This document shows, one piece after another, positions 1 through 7,930 of a stretch of DNA of 13,039 nucleotides. The notes beneath the pieces were generated by a model. That model saw only the letters and a list, made by a program, of their open reading frames with translations, was not told where the DNA came from and searched no databases. Position 1 is the stretch's first letter, and the number at the start of each line of letters is the position of its first letter. Source of the stretch: Euryarchaeota archaeon UBA82 (GTDB lineage: Archaea > Thermoplasmatota > Poseidoniia > Poseidoniales > Poseidoniaceae); contig DAKQ01000165.1 of NCBI GenBank assembly GCA_002496635.1, forward strand, positions 1 through 13,039, written 5' to 3'. The translations under genes were made by a program, and so were the position numbers.

Positions 1-3000
1 ATAACCGTTTGATGGAAGAATTGTCGGCATCACTACGGTGAGATTGAATTCACCTGTTGCATTATCGAGCATTCCATTGGCCAGGTCGATTGGGAAACCT
101 TCCGAATCAAGCATTGTCATCGAAATAACCGTATCATTACCAAGCACCCTTTCGGTCGTATACAATCCATCAAAGAGATCACCAACAACATAGGTCGTGT
201 TTCCGAGATGCGTCCAATCCTGCAATACACTCACATTCCAACCGATCTCGGCTTGAACACGAATTGAGCCATTATCAATACCAGGTTGATACAAGTCAGA
301 ACCATTGTATTGGATATCGAAGATGTAATCGTTTGGTTTTAGAGTCGAATCCAAAGGCCAAGAGAGAGTAATAAGAGATGAATCTGGATTACTGGTGGTG
401 TTTACCCATGTACCGTTGAAGGAGAATGAATAGTCGCCAGGAACAGCCAATCCAACCTCAACACCCATGTGGTCTGAGATTTGAACCAGAACATTCGTAG
501 GATCCCCACGCAATTGTGGAGTCGCAATAATTTCGAAGTTCAGTATACCAACTAAGGAGTATTGATCGACTCCGCTTAGATTTGCATCATCCGTTGATTC
601 ATAGAGATCAGGATAGAATCGTAATCTGGTTTCAAGCAAGCCTGCTGCAACGTTAACGTCAGTGGAATTTAGGAAAAATTGGATGTTGAAGGCACCATTG
701 ACAGATTGATTGAATATTTCGATCCATTCTCCGCCGCTGTTGTTCTCACGCATCGAGAAGGAGAGATTTCCACTCATACCGACTGGAGAAGCTCCAATTG
801 TCAATGCTGTTCCATTAACCCATATGTTGTCATCGAGGAGTAGAAGACTCGAGTTTGTACCTGGACCTTCTAGTGTAGCAGTCAAATTAGGAGCATCTCG
901 AATATCCAAGGTAATTGGTTGCGTTACTGGACGCAGATGATATGTTGGAGCAGTCAAACCAGTTGTCGATTGGACCCATCCATCATATCCCAGTGTGGCA
1001 CTGACATTTGTTTTTGTCTCAAGTTCATCAAGAGTGATTTCGAACGACCAAGTCCCTGAAGGGCTTACTGTCGTTGTCAGGTTTTGAGGTCCATTGACAG
1101 ATGAAGTAAATGACAACCATACCGTTGAATTAACGACTTGTGAAGCATCCAAGAATGGTATCTGTTCGAAACCGATAAACCCTTCAATTGACGTCGTTGC
1201 TCCTGCACCAACAATTGGAGAATTGATTGCGTTCGGAGACGTATGATTCAGTGTTGCATCATCTGTAACGTTCATCCACCATGCATTAACTGGGGCAGTT
1301 GCTGTGGAATTCGCAGTAAGGATTGTCTGAGCAGAGACATATCCTTTCTGTTCTACCTCGAGCATGATTGCCCCATATCCAGGAGGAATAATCTCAATAG
1401 GTAAACCTTCGATGGTGAATGAACCGTTTGCATCAGTCATTGTTACATTGATGAGGCGTTCAGGAGTGTTCAATCCACTTACACCCGCAAAGGCATCAAC
1501 AAGAGGTACGAGGTAGCCCTTGACCAACAATAGATCAACCGCTGTTTGGTTTTCGAGGAATCCTATATCGCCTGTAATCGTGATATTCCCCTCGCTTCCA
1601 TCACGGTCAAAATTGGTTGGTGAATAGGTGACGTTTCGGACATCGAGTTCTGCTGGGTCTGGACAAGGGTCGAAAGGAACCCAACCGAAATCAAGGCCAC
1701 CTGCAGAACTTGACTGTTGAATTCGAACTTCTGCCCAGGTTCTCAAATGCTGAGCGCCAACCGCATAGCCGTTGCCATTCCAATCTCCGCCTTTGAAACC
1801 GCTAACAAGACGTGCTGGAAGACCGATGATGCGAGCCATCGTAACAAAGGTCGTAGCAAATTCACTGCATGTACCCTCATTTGCTACTTCGAGCATGTAG
1901 GACGGAAGATCTTCACTTTCGACAAGACCCGAGCCGTCAAAATTGAGTTTAAACTCAGTCGTAGCGTTTCCTTCTCGTAAGAAAGTCTCCAATGCAAGTG
2001 CTTTGTCGTAAGCATTAACAGCTGAACTATCGGTAATGACTCCATTTGTGATGTTCATTACAACTGAACGTGCATCGGTAGAATCTGTATAATATGCAGG
2101 CAATTCAATTTCATAAGGGAAGCCCTGCCCGGCAATACTGTTGCTTGCAAGTACATCCCAATCAAAGTAGTACTCTGGTTGTTGGACAATAATCTCTTCA
2201 ACAAATCCACCAGATACTTCGTATCGATGTGTGTCATTCGTACGCGTCAATATCACAGCAGAATCAGCCCAGAAAGAGACATTCGTCGTCGAGGCTGGAA
2301 GTGGTAAGGCGCCTTCACCGATAGGGAAATTGTAAGTGATTTGCCATGTAATTGTATCGTTAGCAAAGGTTGTACTTGCCATGTGCGTCAGATTTGTGAA
2401 CGGTGGAACAACTTCAGAAGTTGGGTGAACACTGTTGTCGTGGGTAAATGAATTCCCTGTTGGAATATCATTGGTGTATTTTCTCCAATACTTTTCAAGA
2501 TCTTCCTCTACAGAACCTGTTGTGTTGTTTGCCCAGAAGATAACATCATTTTGAGGCATGTCATCGGTTGGATCGAACAGATTGAAAGGCGCACCTACAC
2601 AGTTGAAGAACCAGAATTGTTGTGGGCATTCCGCACCATCGAGCATACCTCCACCATCGGTGTCCGGATTTCGCCAATCAGAACCTGTTGCGTTTTCGAC
2701 AGCATCAGGTATACCATCATTGTCATAGTCATCTGGCAAGACGTCATCAGAAGGATCGTTTTCTGGATTCGTGCTATCAAAGTATTCAGTTCGATCATCT
2801 ACGCCTCCATTATCGGTATCGACGGCCTGAGGATCAGTCACCCAAATATCCGTAGAACCGTTTGTTATTCCAATAAATGCAAGGTTGCAGCCAGTGGTGT
2901 TTTCAAAATAAGAGTTGATTCCATCCCCATCTGGGTCGAGTAAATTGAAACAAGGTTCAGTTGGGTCTGTGTTGTCAAAGACTTCATCGAAATCATTCAC

Positions 3001-4782
3001 ACCGTCTCCATCAGTATCAACAAGTGTTGGATTTGAAAACCATCCAAATGTTCCGAGTAATTCTTGCCAGTTCGCAAGTCCATCACCATCTGAATCGGTG
3101 TAGTCATCATCACAATAGGTTCTGGTTGTACCAATCGTACCGTCATTATTTGCAGCAGTATGACAGAAGGACCCATTGCGGTTATCAACAGATGTCGGCG
3201 TTCCAGTAGGGCCTGTTGCGACACCTTGCATCACATTGTTTACCACACTTTGATAGGCAAATGAGGAGTAAGTCCCAGATACATTGTAGAATCCAATACC
3301 TCCATTTGGATTGAATCCACTAGCATCAGTAACCTGGAGTTGATTTGAACTCGAGGTATAGGAAACGAAACTTGTAGAGAAATCGACAAGAGAATCACAT
3401 GGATCAGTTCCGTGGCTAACGTTGCGTTCATCACCATCATTGATGCCTCCAAAGTCAGTATCTGCAACATTCCATTCAGTACAAGACAGATTCTCTTCCC
3501 AGTTTTGGATACCGTCGTTGTCTTCGTCGCCAGAATCTTCTCTTCGAGTCGGATCGGTTTCACCTGCATCGATAATTCCGTTCCCATTCGCATCCTCTTC
3601 ACCATCATCAAAGGCATCATCATCGGTGTTGTTGTCTCGAGGGTCTGATGCTTGTGCAGGATTTCCGTATGCTCCGTTGACTTCAATACCATCTGAAATT
3701 CCATCGCTATCCGTATCTGAACTTGTTGGATCGGTGAGCAGCGTAAGTGCTTCATAGGAATCATTCAATCCATCGTTATCGGTGTCGCTATCTTGAGGAT
3801 TGGTTGAGGTAATACCATCAACTTCTGCAGTAAAGGTTGCACAGGCCCCTGGCCCTATGCCTTGAACAGGGTCGCAAGGTGATACCGTCTCTGTAGGAAC
3901 ACCATCTGGTCCTGGACGGAAACATGGCACACCACCGCAGTTAGTTGTCCAACTGGGGTTCACATATTCCATGAGATTGATCAAACCATCGTTATCAGGG
4001 TCGCCATTAGGGCCATCTGCATTTGAGGCACTGGTTGCATTCAAACCGTTAGCTGCTTCCCAGCCATCTGGCATTCCGTCACCGTCAGTATCCCATCCGT
4101 TCGGGTCTTCATCGGCAATTCCATCGCCATCATCATCATCTGATGAACAATCTGCATCGCCATCATTATCTGAATCTGAACCGTCAATCTGCCCATCTTT
4201 ATCATCATCAAAATTATTTGCGCAGATGTTTCCAACTGGATCTTCATCACAAAGAATCACATTCCCTTGCCCATCGCTTCCTGTGTCACCACATTTTGGC
4301 TGATTGAATTGCATAGCATCTTCTTCATTCCAGTCATTGACTGGAATGGTTCCATTCCACCATACACCATTGTCAAGGACACCTGGGGTTGCACTGTTGT
4401 CCCAGTTGGTTGGTTGAAGGTAAGAATATTCTTGCAGATTTGACATCCCGTCACCATCTGGATCTCCAACTGCACCATCACCGCCAGTTGATGAAAGCGG
4501 GTCTAAGCCATACTTCCATTCCCAACCATCTGGTAGACCGTCATTATCAGAATCCCAATCAGTAGCTGCCGTGTTGATGAGGTATTCTAGGCCGTAAGTT
4601 AGACCATCGCCGTCTTGATCTGACGCAGCACTCACATCAACAGAAACAAAATCGATTGCAGCGAACGTAGAGCCTATCATTAACACGACAAGAAAGAGAG
4701 ACTGCGCCACATTTCTTCTTCTCGAACGATCAATCCCCACGTAACTCGGCGCTTTTTTACTCAGCGGGTCCGCATCAATCAT
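1..4782 (-). CDS. Giant secreted protein: TSP3/DxDxDG calcium repeats plus transglutaminase-like domain (3' end off window)
   Basis: Reading from ATG 4782 I find no stop over 1594 codons to the left edge, so the C-terminus is missing. An in-frame TAG two codons upstream makes this the first possible start; GTG 4740 is an alternative. Residues 24-53 (RRRNVAQSLFL... to VSAAS) look like a signal peptide, so the protein should be exported. Residues 54-718 carry many DxDxDGxxD calcium-binding repeats, interrupted at about 462-556 by a repeat-free beta-rich insert. Residues about 915-1045 match the transglutaminase-core family: Cys972 in EGTCSEFATTF, His1012 in QHLRTWAEV and Asp1038 in FDPC form the expected triad. 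Members act as proteases, transglutaminases or amidases, so the reaction is unknown. Residues 1046-1594 look like stacked Ig-like or carboxypeptidase-regulatory-like domains (NGSFTIEGLP) with no cysteine and many N-x-S/T sequons. It follows a membrane-anchored surface protein by 53 bp. A role in surface assembly or extracellular protein processing is inference. Confidence 0.9.
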   Translation of the reverse strand, partial: MIDADPLSKKAPSYVGIDRSRRRNVAQSLFLVVLMIGSTFAAIDFVSVDVSAASDQDGDGLTYGLEYLINTAATDWDSDNDGLPDGWEWKYGLDPLSSTGGDGAVGDPDGDGMSNLQEYSYLQPTNWDNSATPGVLDNGVWWNGTIPVNDWNEEDAMQFNQPKCGDTGSDGQGNVILCDEDPVGNICANNFDDDKDGQIDGSDSDNDGDADCSSDDDDGDGIADEDPNGWDTDGDGMPDGWEAANGLNATSASNADGPNGDPDNDGLINLMEYVNPSWTTNCGGVPCFRPGPDGVPTETVSPCDPVQGIGPGACATFTAEVDGITSTNPQDSDTDNDGLNDSYEALTLLTDPTSSDTDSDGISDGIEVNGAYGNPAQASDPRDNNTDDDAFDDGEEDANGNGIIDAGETDPTRREDSGDEDNDGIQNWEENLSCTEWNVADTDFGGINDGDERNVSHGTDPCDSLVDFSTSFVSYTSSSNQLQVTDASGFNPNGGIGFYNVSGTYSSFAYQSVVNNVMQGVATGPTGTPTSVDNRNGSFCHTAANNDGTIGTTRTYCDDDYTDSDGDGLANWQELLGTFGWFSNPTLVDTDGDGVNDFDEVFDNTDPTEPCFNLLDPDGDGINSYFENTTGCNLAFIGITNGSTDIWVTDPQAVDTDNGGVDDRTEYFDSTNPENDPSDDVLPDDYDNDGIPDAVENATGSDWRNPDTDGGGMLDGAECPQQFWFFNCVGAPFNLFDPTDDMPQNDVIFWANNTTGSVEEDLEKYWRKYTNDIPTGNSFTHDNSVHPTSEVVPPFTNLTHMASTTFANDTITWQITYNFPIGEGALPLPASTTNVSFWADSAVILTRTNDTHRYEVSGGFVEEIIVQQPEYYFDWDVLASNSIAGQGFPYEIELPAYYTDSTDARSVVMNITNGVITDSSAVNAYDKALALETFLREGNATTEFKLNFDGSGLVESEDLPSYMLEVANEGTCSEFATTFVTMARIIGLPARLVSGFKGGDWNGNGYAVGAQHLRTWAEVRIQQSSSAGGLDFGWVPFDPCPDPAELDVRNVTYSPTNFDRDGSEGNITITGDIGFLENQTAVDLLLVKGYLVPLVDAFAGVSGLNTPERLINVTMTDANGSFTIEGLPIEIIPPGYGAIMLEVEQKGYVSAQTILTANSTATAPVNAWWMNVTDDATLNHTSPNAINSPIVGAGATTSIEGFIGFEQIPFLDASQVVNSTVWLSFTSSVNGPQNLTTTVSPSGTWSFEITLDELETKTNVSATLGYDGWVQSTTGLTAPTYHLRPVTQPITLDIRDAPNLTATLEGPGTNSSLLLLDDNIWVNGTALTIGASPVGMSGNLSFSMRENNSGGEWIEIFNQSVNGAFNIQFFLNSTDVNVAAGLLETRLRFYPDLYESTDDANLSGVDQYSLVGILNFEIIATPQLRGDPTNVLVQISDHMGVEVGLAVPGDYSFSFNGTWVNTTSNPDSSLITLSWPLDSTLKPNDYIFDIQYNGSDLYQPGIDNGSIRVQAEIGWNVSVLQDWTHLGNTTYVVGDLFDGLYTTERVLGNDTVISMTMLDSEGFPIDLANGMLDNATGEFNLTVVMPTILPSNGY
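1647..2040 (-). other. Transglutaminase-like core domain within the giant protein
   Basis: The domain begins with a helical stretch (SSAVNAYDKALALETFLRE), followed by the nucleophile motif GTCSEFATTFVTMARIIGLP with Cys972 (codon 1867-1869). His1012 (codon 1747-1749) sits in HLRTWAEV and Asp1038 (codon 1669-1671) in WVPFDPC. Spacings of 40 and 26 residues and the phrase 'G(L/I)PAR.V.G' between Cys and His are those of bacterial and archaeal transglutaminase-core proteins. All three catalytic residues are present, so it is probably active rather than a structural relic. The residue after the usual DP is Cys1040, where many relatives have Thr, and this could matter for redox control or a disulfide. 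Confidence 0.85.
2629..4623 (-). repeat. Thrombospondin type 3-like calcium-binding repeat array
   Basis: This part of the giant gene encodes about a dozen or more Asp-rich repeats such as DSDNDGLPDGWE, DTDGDGMPDGWE, DTDSDGISDGIE and DTDGDGVNDFDE. Three units carry a variant DTDxGG core: DTDFGGINDGDE, DTDNGGVDDRTE and DTDGGGMLDGAE. In TSP3-type repeats the Asp side chains bind calcium and stiffen an extended rod. Sixteen cysteines lie in this section and could form disulfides. The plus strand shows the array as runs rich in atc/cat triplets from GAT and GAC codons. There is also a repeat-free stretch at about 3115-3400. Repeats are degenerate at DNA level, so this is a protein repeat rather than a DNA tandem repeat. 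Confidence 0.85.
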
Positions 4783-4835
4783 GCTCTATGGTCGTCCCTA
4801 TAGCACATAAGGGAAATGGTGCGTTGTTCATACAA
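4783..4835 (-). other. 53-bp gap between the two surface-protein genes
   Basis: The gap holds no gene. On the minus strand it reads through CCCTTATGTGCTATAGG, in which TTATGTG is centred about 27 bp before ATG 4782. That is the right distance for a TATA box serving a leaderless transcript, but the match is poor. I see no convincing Shine-Dalgarno site before the ATG. Same strand and short spacing make co-transcription with the upstream gene possible. Confidence 0.3.
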
Positions 4836-7733
4836 TCAAAGAGAATCTTCTTCGGTTTCAACCTCAATTAATTCCAACTCAATCTCTGATGATTCGTCAA
4901 CAGAAGAGGATGATTCGATATCATCCCAATCAAATTCAGGTTCTGTTTCAACCTCTTCAGTAGGTTCAACCATTGAAGCAAACAATTGAGCTTTCATCTT
5001 ATTCTGCCCACGACGATATAAACCGAATCCAAGTAGTACGAGAATTGAAAGGAACATGACCATTGTTGTTGGTTCTGGATCCGACAGCTCGCTGAGAATC
5101 GCATTAACAATTCCCGAACTTTCTGTTTTGAAAGAGAAGGTCGGTTCTTGAGTGTAGCAAATTTCGGCGTTACATGGATACGGATTTTCCTCATCCATTG
5201 GCACGACTGTCATCTGGAAATCAACCATTTGACCATTCTTTACATTCTTTGGCGCTGTGATCTCTAAGGTGAAATCCTCAGTGGAAAACGCTGGGAGTGA
5301 AAGTGAGATGAACTCGCCTCCGTCAAGAGAACCGTCCCACCCTTCAGGTGTGTCAAGTGTAATAATGACGTTAAGTTCTACATTGTTCTGATTTTCAATT
5401 CTGTATTCCACATCGAGTGTTTCTCCAGCACCAATACGTGTCGCTTGCGTCTTCTGCTCAACAGCGAGTCTACCAGGCTCTACCTCGCTACTGATCTCGA
5501 CTGTGAGAGGTAAATCGAAGTAGCGCGGCTCGTCACCGCCATCACTTTCTTCTGCAACTTGCATGTAAATGGTATGCAATCCCGCCTCGACTTGTTGACG
5601 CACGGTCATTTCGACTTTGATGTCAACATATTGGCCACCTGTCAATGAAGCGACTAGGGCGATGTTTCCTTCGACGTCCGTAATATCATACATCCAAGTT
5701 GCATACCCTGGGTCTGCATCGATATTTCTTTGGACAGCAGAAGGATTCTTGATGACCCAATTTGTTGTGCCAGCATTCTCAGATGAATCTGTGATACGAA
5801 CGTTGTATACGACCGTCGAACCTGGTGAAACTGGGCCAACAGTACCAAGAGTACCAGCATCTGAGTCAGAGATCACTTCAGCAAGTATCCCAAAGGTTCG
5901 ATGGATGGTCCAGCCAACAGATGTCGAGAGTGTTTCTTCAGTACTACCGTCAGAAGTAACAGTAAATCTTAGCAAACCGATGTCTACAGCATCCCTTTCA
6001 AGTGGGGGGTAAACCTCAACGCGAATCATCAGAATTTCACCTTGACCCACGATTGGAGTTAACGAGTCAATGCCCTGCTCTGTGAGTTCTGCCCCAGTTC
6101 CATTGATCAAGAATTTTACACTCCATGCAACAGGAATCTCTTGTATTCTAAGACGGTAAGTGTCATCATCGAAACCAACATTGGTAATCTTTAGGTAGAA
6201 ATCACCAACTTCGTCATTATCTACGTAATGAGAAAGGTTTTCGTTGTAGAAATCAAGGCGATCGGAATCAAAAATCTGAACCTGCTGCTCCACATCTTCG
6301 TATACTTCGATGTCAGGCTCTCCGAATTGGTTGACCTTTTCCACATCAATTTCAAGCGAAACAAGTCTTACTTCAACATCACTTCCTGCTCCATTTGAAA
6401 CATACGCGCGGGCTTCGACTACAATTTGGTAATTATCGCCAATACCACTCAGGTCTTCTGGAACCTCTACAGTAAGTTCTGGACGAGCCGATGACCCACC
6501 TCCGTTGAGCGTATAGCCTCCTGGGTTCGACCAAATTGGATCAGACCATCCCGATGGAAGAGATTGTTGCAATTCAAGTTGAACTGTCAAATCCGAGGTC
6601 AGTGAACCAGTATGTTCAAGAGTCAACTCAATGGTTGAGATTTGGCCAGGTGCAACCAAAAGCCGGCCAATCTGGTTAGAAGGGAAATCCAAGTAGATAT
6701 CATGCTCCAGGAACGTCATCCCAAGCGGATGTTCGTAATTGATTGTGTGACCTTGTACGTCGGTAATCACCATTGTTAAAGGATACAAACCTGACGTAAT
6801 TCCCGAATCGTAGGTAAAGGTGTAATTTCCAACAAGTCCATTGTTATCCAATCTCAACTCAGAATCTGTAAATTCCTTTTCAAAGACTGCAGTTGCCTCG
6901 TTAGGAGTAGTCAGGACAAGTTCAATCTTCTCAATATCATCCCTACCAAAAGCATCTCGTACATCAACGCTAAATTGCATGGTGCGCTTCTCGAGACGGT
7001 GTGTAGGAGACCACTCAGTAACCTCGACTTCGGACCAACCTTCACCTTGGTAGTGAACCTTTACTTGCGACCCAGATAGAGCATCTGCACGTATTTCTAA
7101 GCGCGAATATTCGTTCCCAACAGCCCCTCCGTAGGCAATATCAACCTGACAGGTTGAGCCACCGAGAGGATTATCGCCACCACCTTCACAAGAAGCGGTT
7201 GCTTCGATATCCAGTCCAAGGCGATCGCCATTCTCAACGACGAATCCATCTGCCCCAACATCGAGTAAAATCGTGTAAGGTGTCCAAGAATCGCTTCCTC
7301 CGAAGAAGGATGCGTTTTGAGGATCGCCCAAATCTTCAGTAACTTGCTTTACCAAGTTAGTGCCCGAGTATAACTTGAAAGAAGCCTCAGCAGTAGAGGT
7401 GCTCTGGCTTGCACGCCACTTCAGATAAACAACGACCTTTACTTCGTCGTTGGATTTACCCTGGACGGTTAGATCCGAAATCATTTCTTCTGAATCAAAC
7501 CGAATCCCATTCTCTAGTAAACTAGCATCCCCATGATTGCCTTCAGGTTGAATCGTCGTAAGCGTGTCGTCGTTATCGACTAAATCTAAGAACAATTCAT
7601 AATCCTCTAAATTTTCGCCAACCGAAGAAACAATTTCAGTTCCAGAAAACGTTGATTGCTCCGTATTGTCAAGGGGGACACCCATGAGGAGAAGCGATAT
7701 CAGTACCAAAAAAACGAACCTATTGGAAGACAT
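4836..7733 (-). CDS. Secreted, single-pass membrane-anchored surface protein with Ig-like/NEW3-like beta domains
   Basis: The 965-residue product is not one I can name. ATG 7733 is preferred; TTG 7739 in frame would add two residues. Residues 1-24 (MSSNRFVFLVLISLLLMG...) are a signal peptide. The long outside part has no visible catalytic motif and reads as serial beta-sandwich domains: phrases such as LVAPGQISTIELTLEHTG, VSPGSTVVYNVRITDSS and IGAGETLDVEYRIENQNN are typical of NEW3/CARDB-like adhesion or scaffold modules. Cysteines occur only as two close pairs, Cys182/Cys195 and Cys854/Cys859, suggesting local disulfides. A PEP motif at 886-888 leads into a membrane helix (about 889-906), then RRG and a roughly 57-residue, strongly acidic cytoplasmic tail. 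That gives type I topology. It lies 53 bp upstream of the giant transglutaminase-like protein and may act with it at the cell surface (inference). Confidence 0.88.
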   Translation of the reverse strand: MSSNRFVFLVLISLLLMGVPLDNTEQSTFSGTEIVSSVGENLEDYELFLDLVDNDDTLTTIQPEGNHGDASLLENGIRFDSEEMISDLTVQGKSNDEVKVVVYLKWRASQSTSTAEASFKLYSGTNLVKQVTEDLGDPQNASFFGGSDSWTPYTILLDVGADGFVVENGDRLGLDIEATASCEGGGDNPLGGSTCQVDIAYGGAVGNEYSRLEIRADALSGSQVKVHYQGEGWSEVEVTEWSPTHRLEKRTMQFSVDVRDAFGRDDIEKIELVLTTPNEATAVFEKEFTDSELRLDNNGLVGNYTFTYDSGITSGLYPLTMVITDVQGHTINYEHPLGMTFLEHDIYLDFPSNQIGRLLVAPGQISTIELTLEHTGSLTSDLTVQLELQQSLPSGWSDPIWSNPGGYTLNGGGSSARPELTVEVPEDLSGIGDNYQIVVEARAYVSNGAGSDVEVRLVSLEIDVEKVNQFGEPDIEVYEDVEQQVQIFDSDRLDFYNENLSHYVDNDEVGDFYLKITNVGFDDDTYRLRIQEIPVAWSVKFLINGTGAELTEQGIDSLTPIVGQGEILMIRVEVYPPLERDAVDIGLLRFTVTSDGSTEETLSTSVGWTIHRTFGILAEVISDSDAGTLGTVGPVSPGSTVVYNVRITDSSENAGTTNWVIKNPSAVQRNIDADPGYATWMYDITDVEGNIALVASLTGGQYVDIKVEMTVRQQVEAGLHTIYMQVAEESDGGDEPRYFDLPLTVEISSEVEPGRLAVEQKTQATRIGAGETLDVEYRIENQNNVELNVIITLDTPEGWDGSLDGGEFISLSLPAFSTEDFTLEITAPKNVKNGQMVDFQMTVVPMDEENPYPCNAEICYTQEPTFSFKTESSGIVNAILSELSDPEPTTMVMFLSILVLLGFGLYRRGQNKMKAQLFASMVEPTEEVETEPEFDWDDIESSSSVDESSEIELELIEVETEEDSL

Positions 7734-7828
7734 AGTCAAGACAACCCTTGTACTAGGGGGGTAGCAGCAGGCGTTAAACCGTTTTGGATGTTTTGTGTAA
7801 ACAATCTACGTTCACCGAGGATTGTAAA
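7734..7828 (-). promoter_or_regulatory. Probable promoter region of the surface-protein genes
   Basis: These 95 bp lie between the tRNA 3' end and ATG 7733 on the same strand. They contain an AT-richer stretch on the minus strand (GTTTACACAAAAC ... AAAACGGTTTAACG), whose TTTAAC is 40-50 bp before the ATG and is the best, though weak, TATA-like candidate. A run of six C (CTACCCCCCTAG) and a 4-bp inverted repeat (ACAA-CCC-TTGT, 7741-7751) follow. There is no clear Shine-Dalgarno site. Promoter placement is inferred mainly from position. Confidence 0.3.
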
Positions 7829-7915
7829 TGGTATCGAGGGAGGGATTTGAACCCTCGAACCCATCTGGGACCGGATCTTAAGCCCGGCGCCTTTGACCAC
7901 CTCAGCCACCTCGAT
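7829..7915 (-). tRNA. tRNA-Leu (anticodon UAA), CCA encoded
   Basis: The minus strand folds as a class II tRNA. The acceptor stem ATCGAGG pairs fully with CCTCGAT and is followed by discriminator A and an encoded CCA (7829-7831). The T arm is GAGGG-TTCAAAT-CCCTC. The anticodon arm is CCGGG-CTTAAGA-TCCGG, giving anticodon TAA with a G-U closing pair at 31-39. A CCC-AGAT-GGG hairpin forms the long variable arm expected of leucine tRNA. The D-arm to anticodon stretch GGTGGTCAAAGGCGCCGG is of archaeal style. No intron is seen. It reads UUA, and UUG by wobble. It starts 36 bp after the stop of the SDR gene on the same strand. Confidence 0.95.
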
Positions 7916-7930
7916 AGTACCGCTGGGAAC

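Noticed and set aside
2629..4623. Repeated cat/atc-rich strings that could suggest a microsatellite or CRISPR-like array.
   Set aside because: Units are degenerate, unevenly spaced and in one reading frame. They are explained by Asp codons of calcium-binding repeats, with no constant repeats or unique spacers.
1..4700. Several open frames of 60-170 codons on both strands within 1-4700, for example plus-strand 2551-2943 and minus-strand 3240-3764.
   Set aside because: They are other-frame readings of the giant minus-strand gene. Their compositions (runs of Met/Ile/Leu or Ser/Pro/His) are what the Asp-rich GAT/GAC repeat codons give when read out of frame, and the giant frame has no stop throughout.
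1..4782. Possible frameshift or broken gene, because there is no complete long open frame in this part of the window.
   Set aside because: Reading codon by codon from ATG 4782 to base 1 shows no stop. The gene only looks absent because its stop codon lies outside the window.
4650..4782. Twin-arginine (Tat) signal in the giant protein (RSRRRNVAQSLFLVV).
   Set aside because: The arginines are present but the residues after them do not fit the S-R-R-x-F-L-K pattern. A general Sec-type signal with a long basic start explains it as well.
4783..4835. TATA box TTATGTG for a separate promoter of the giant gene.
   Set aside because: The spacing would fit a leaderless start, but the sequence is a weak match and no BRE-like element precedes it, so it is not called as a feature of its own.
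7734..7739. TTG 7739 as the start of the membrane-anchored surface protein.
   Set aside because: It adds only two residues before ATG 7733. The ATG gives an ordinary signal peptide and no ribosome-binding site favours the TTG.
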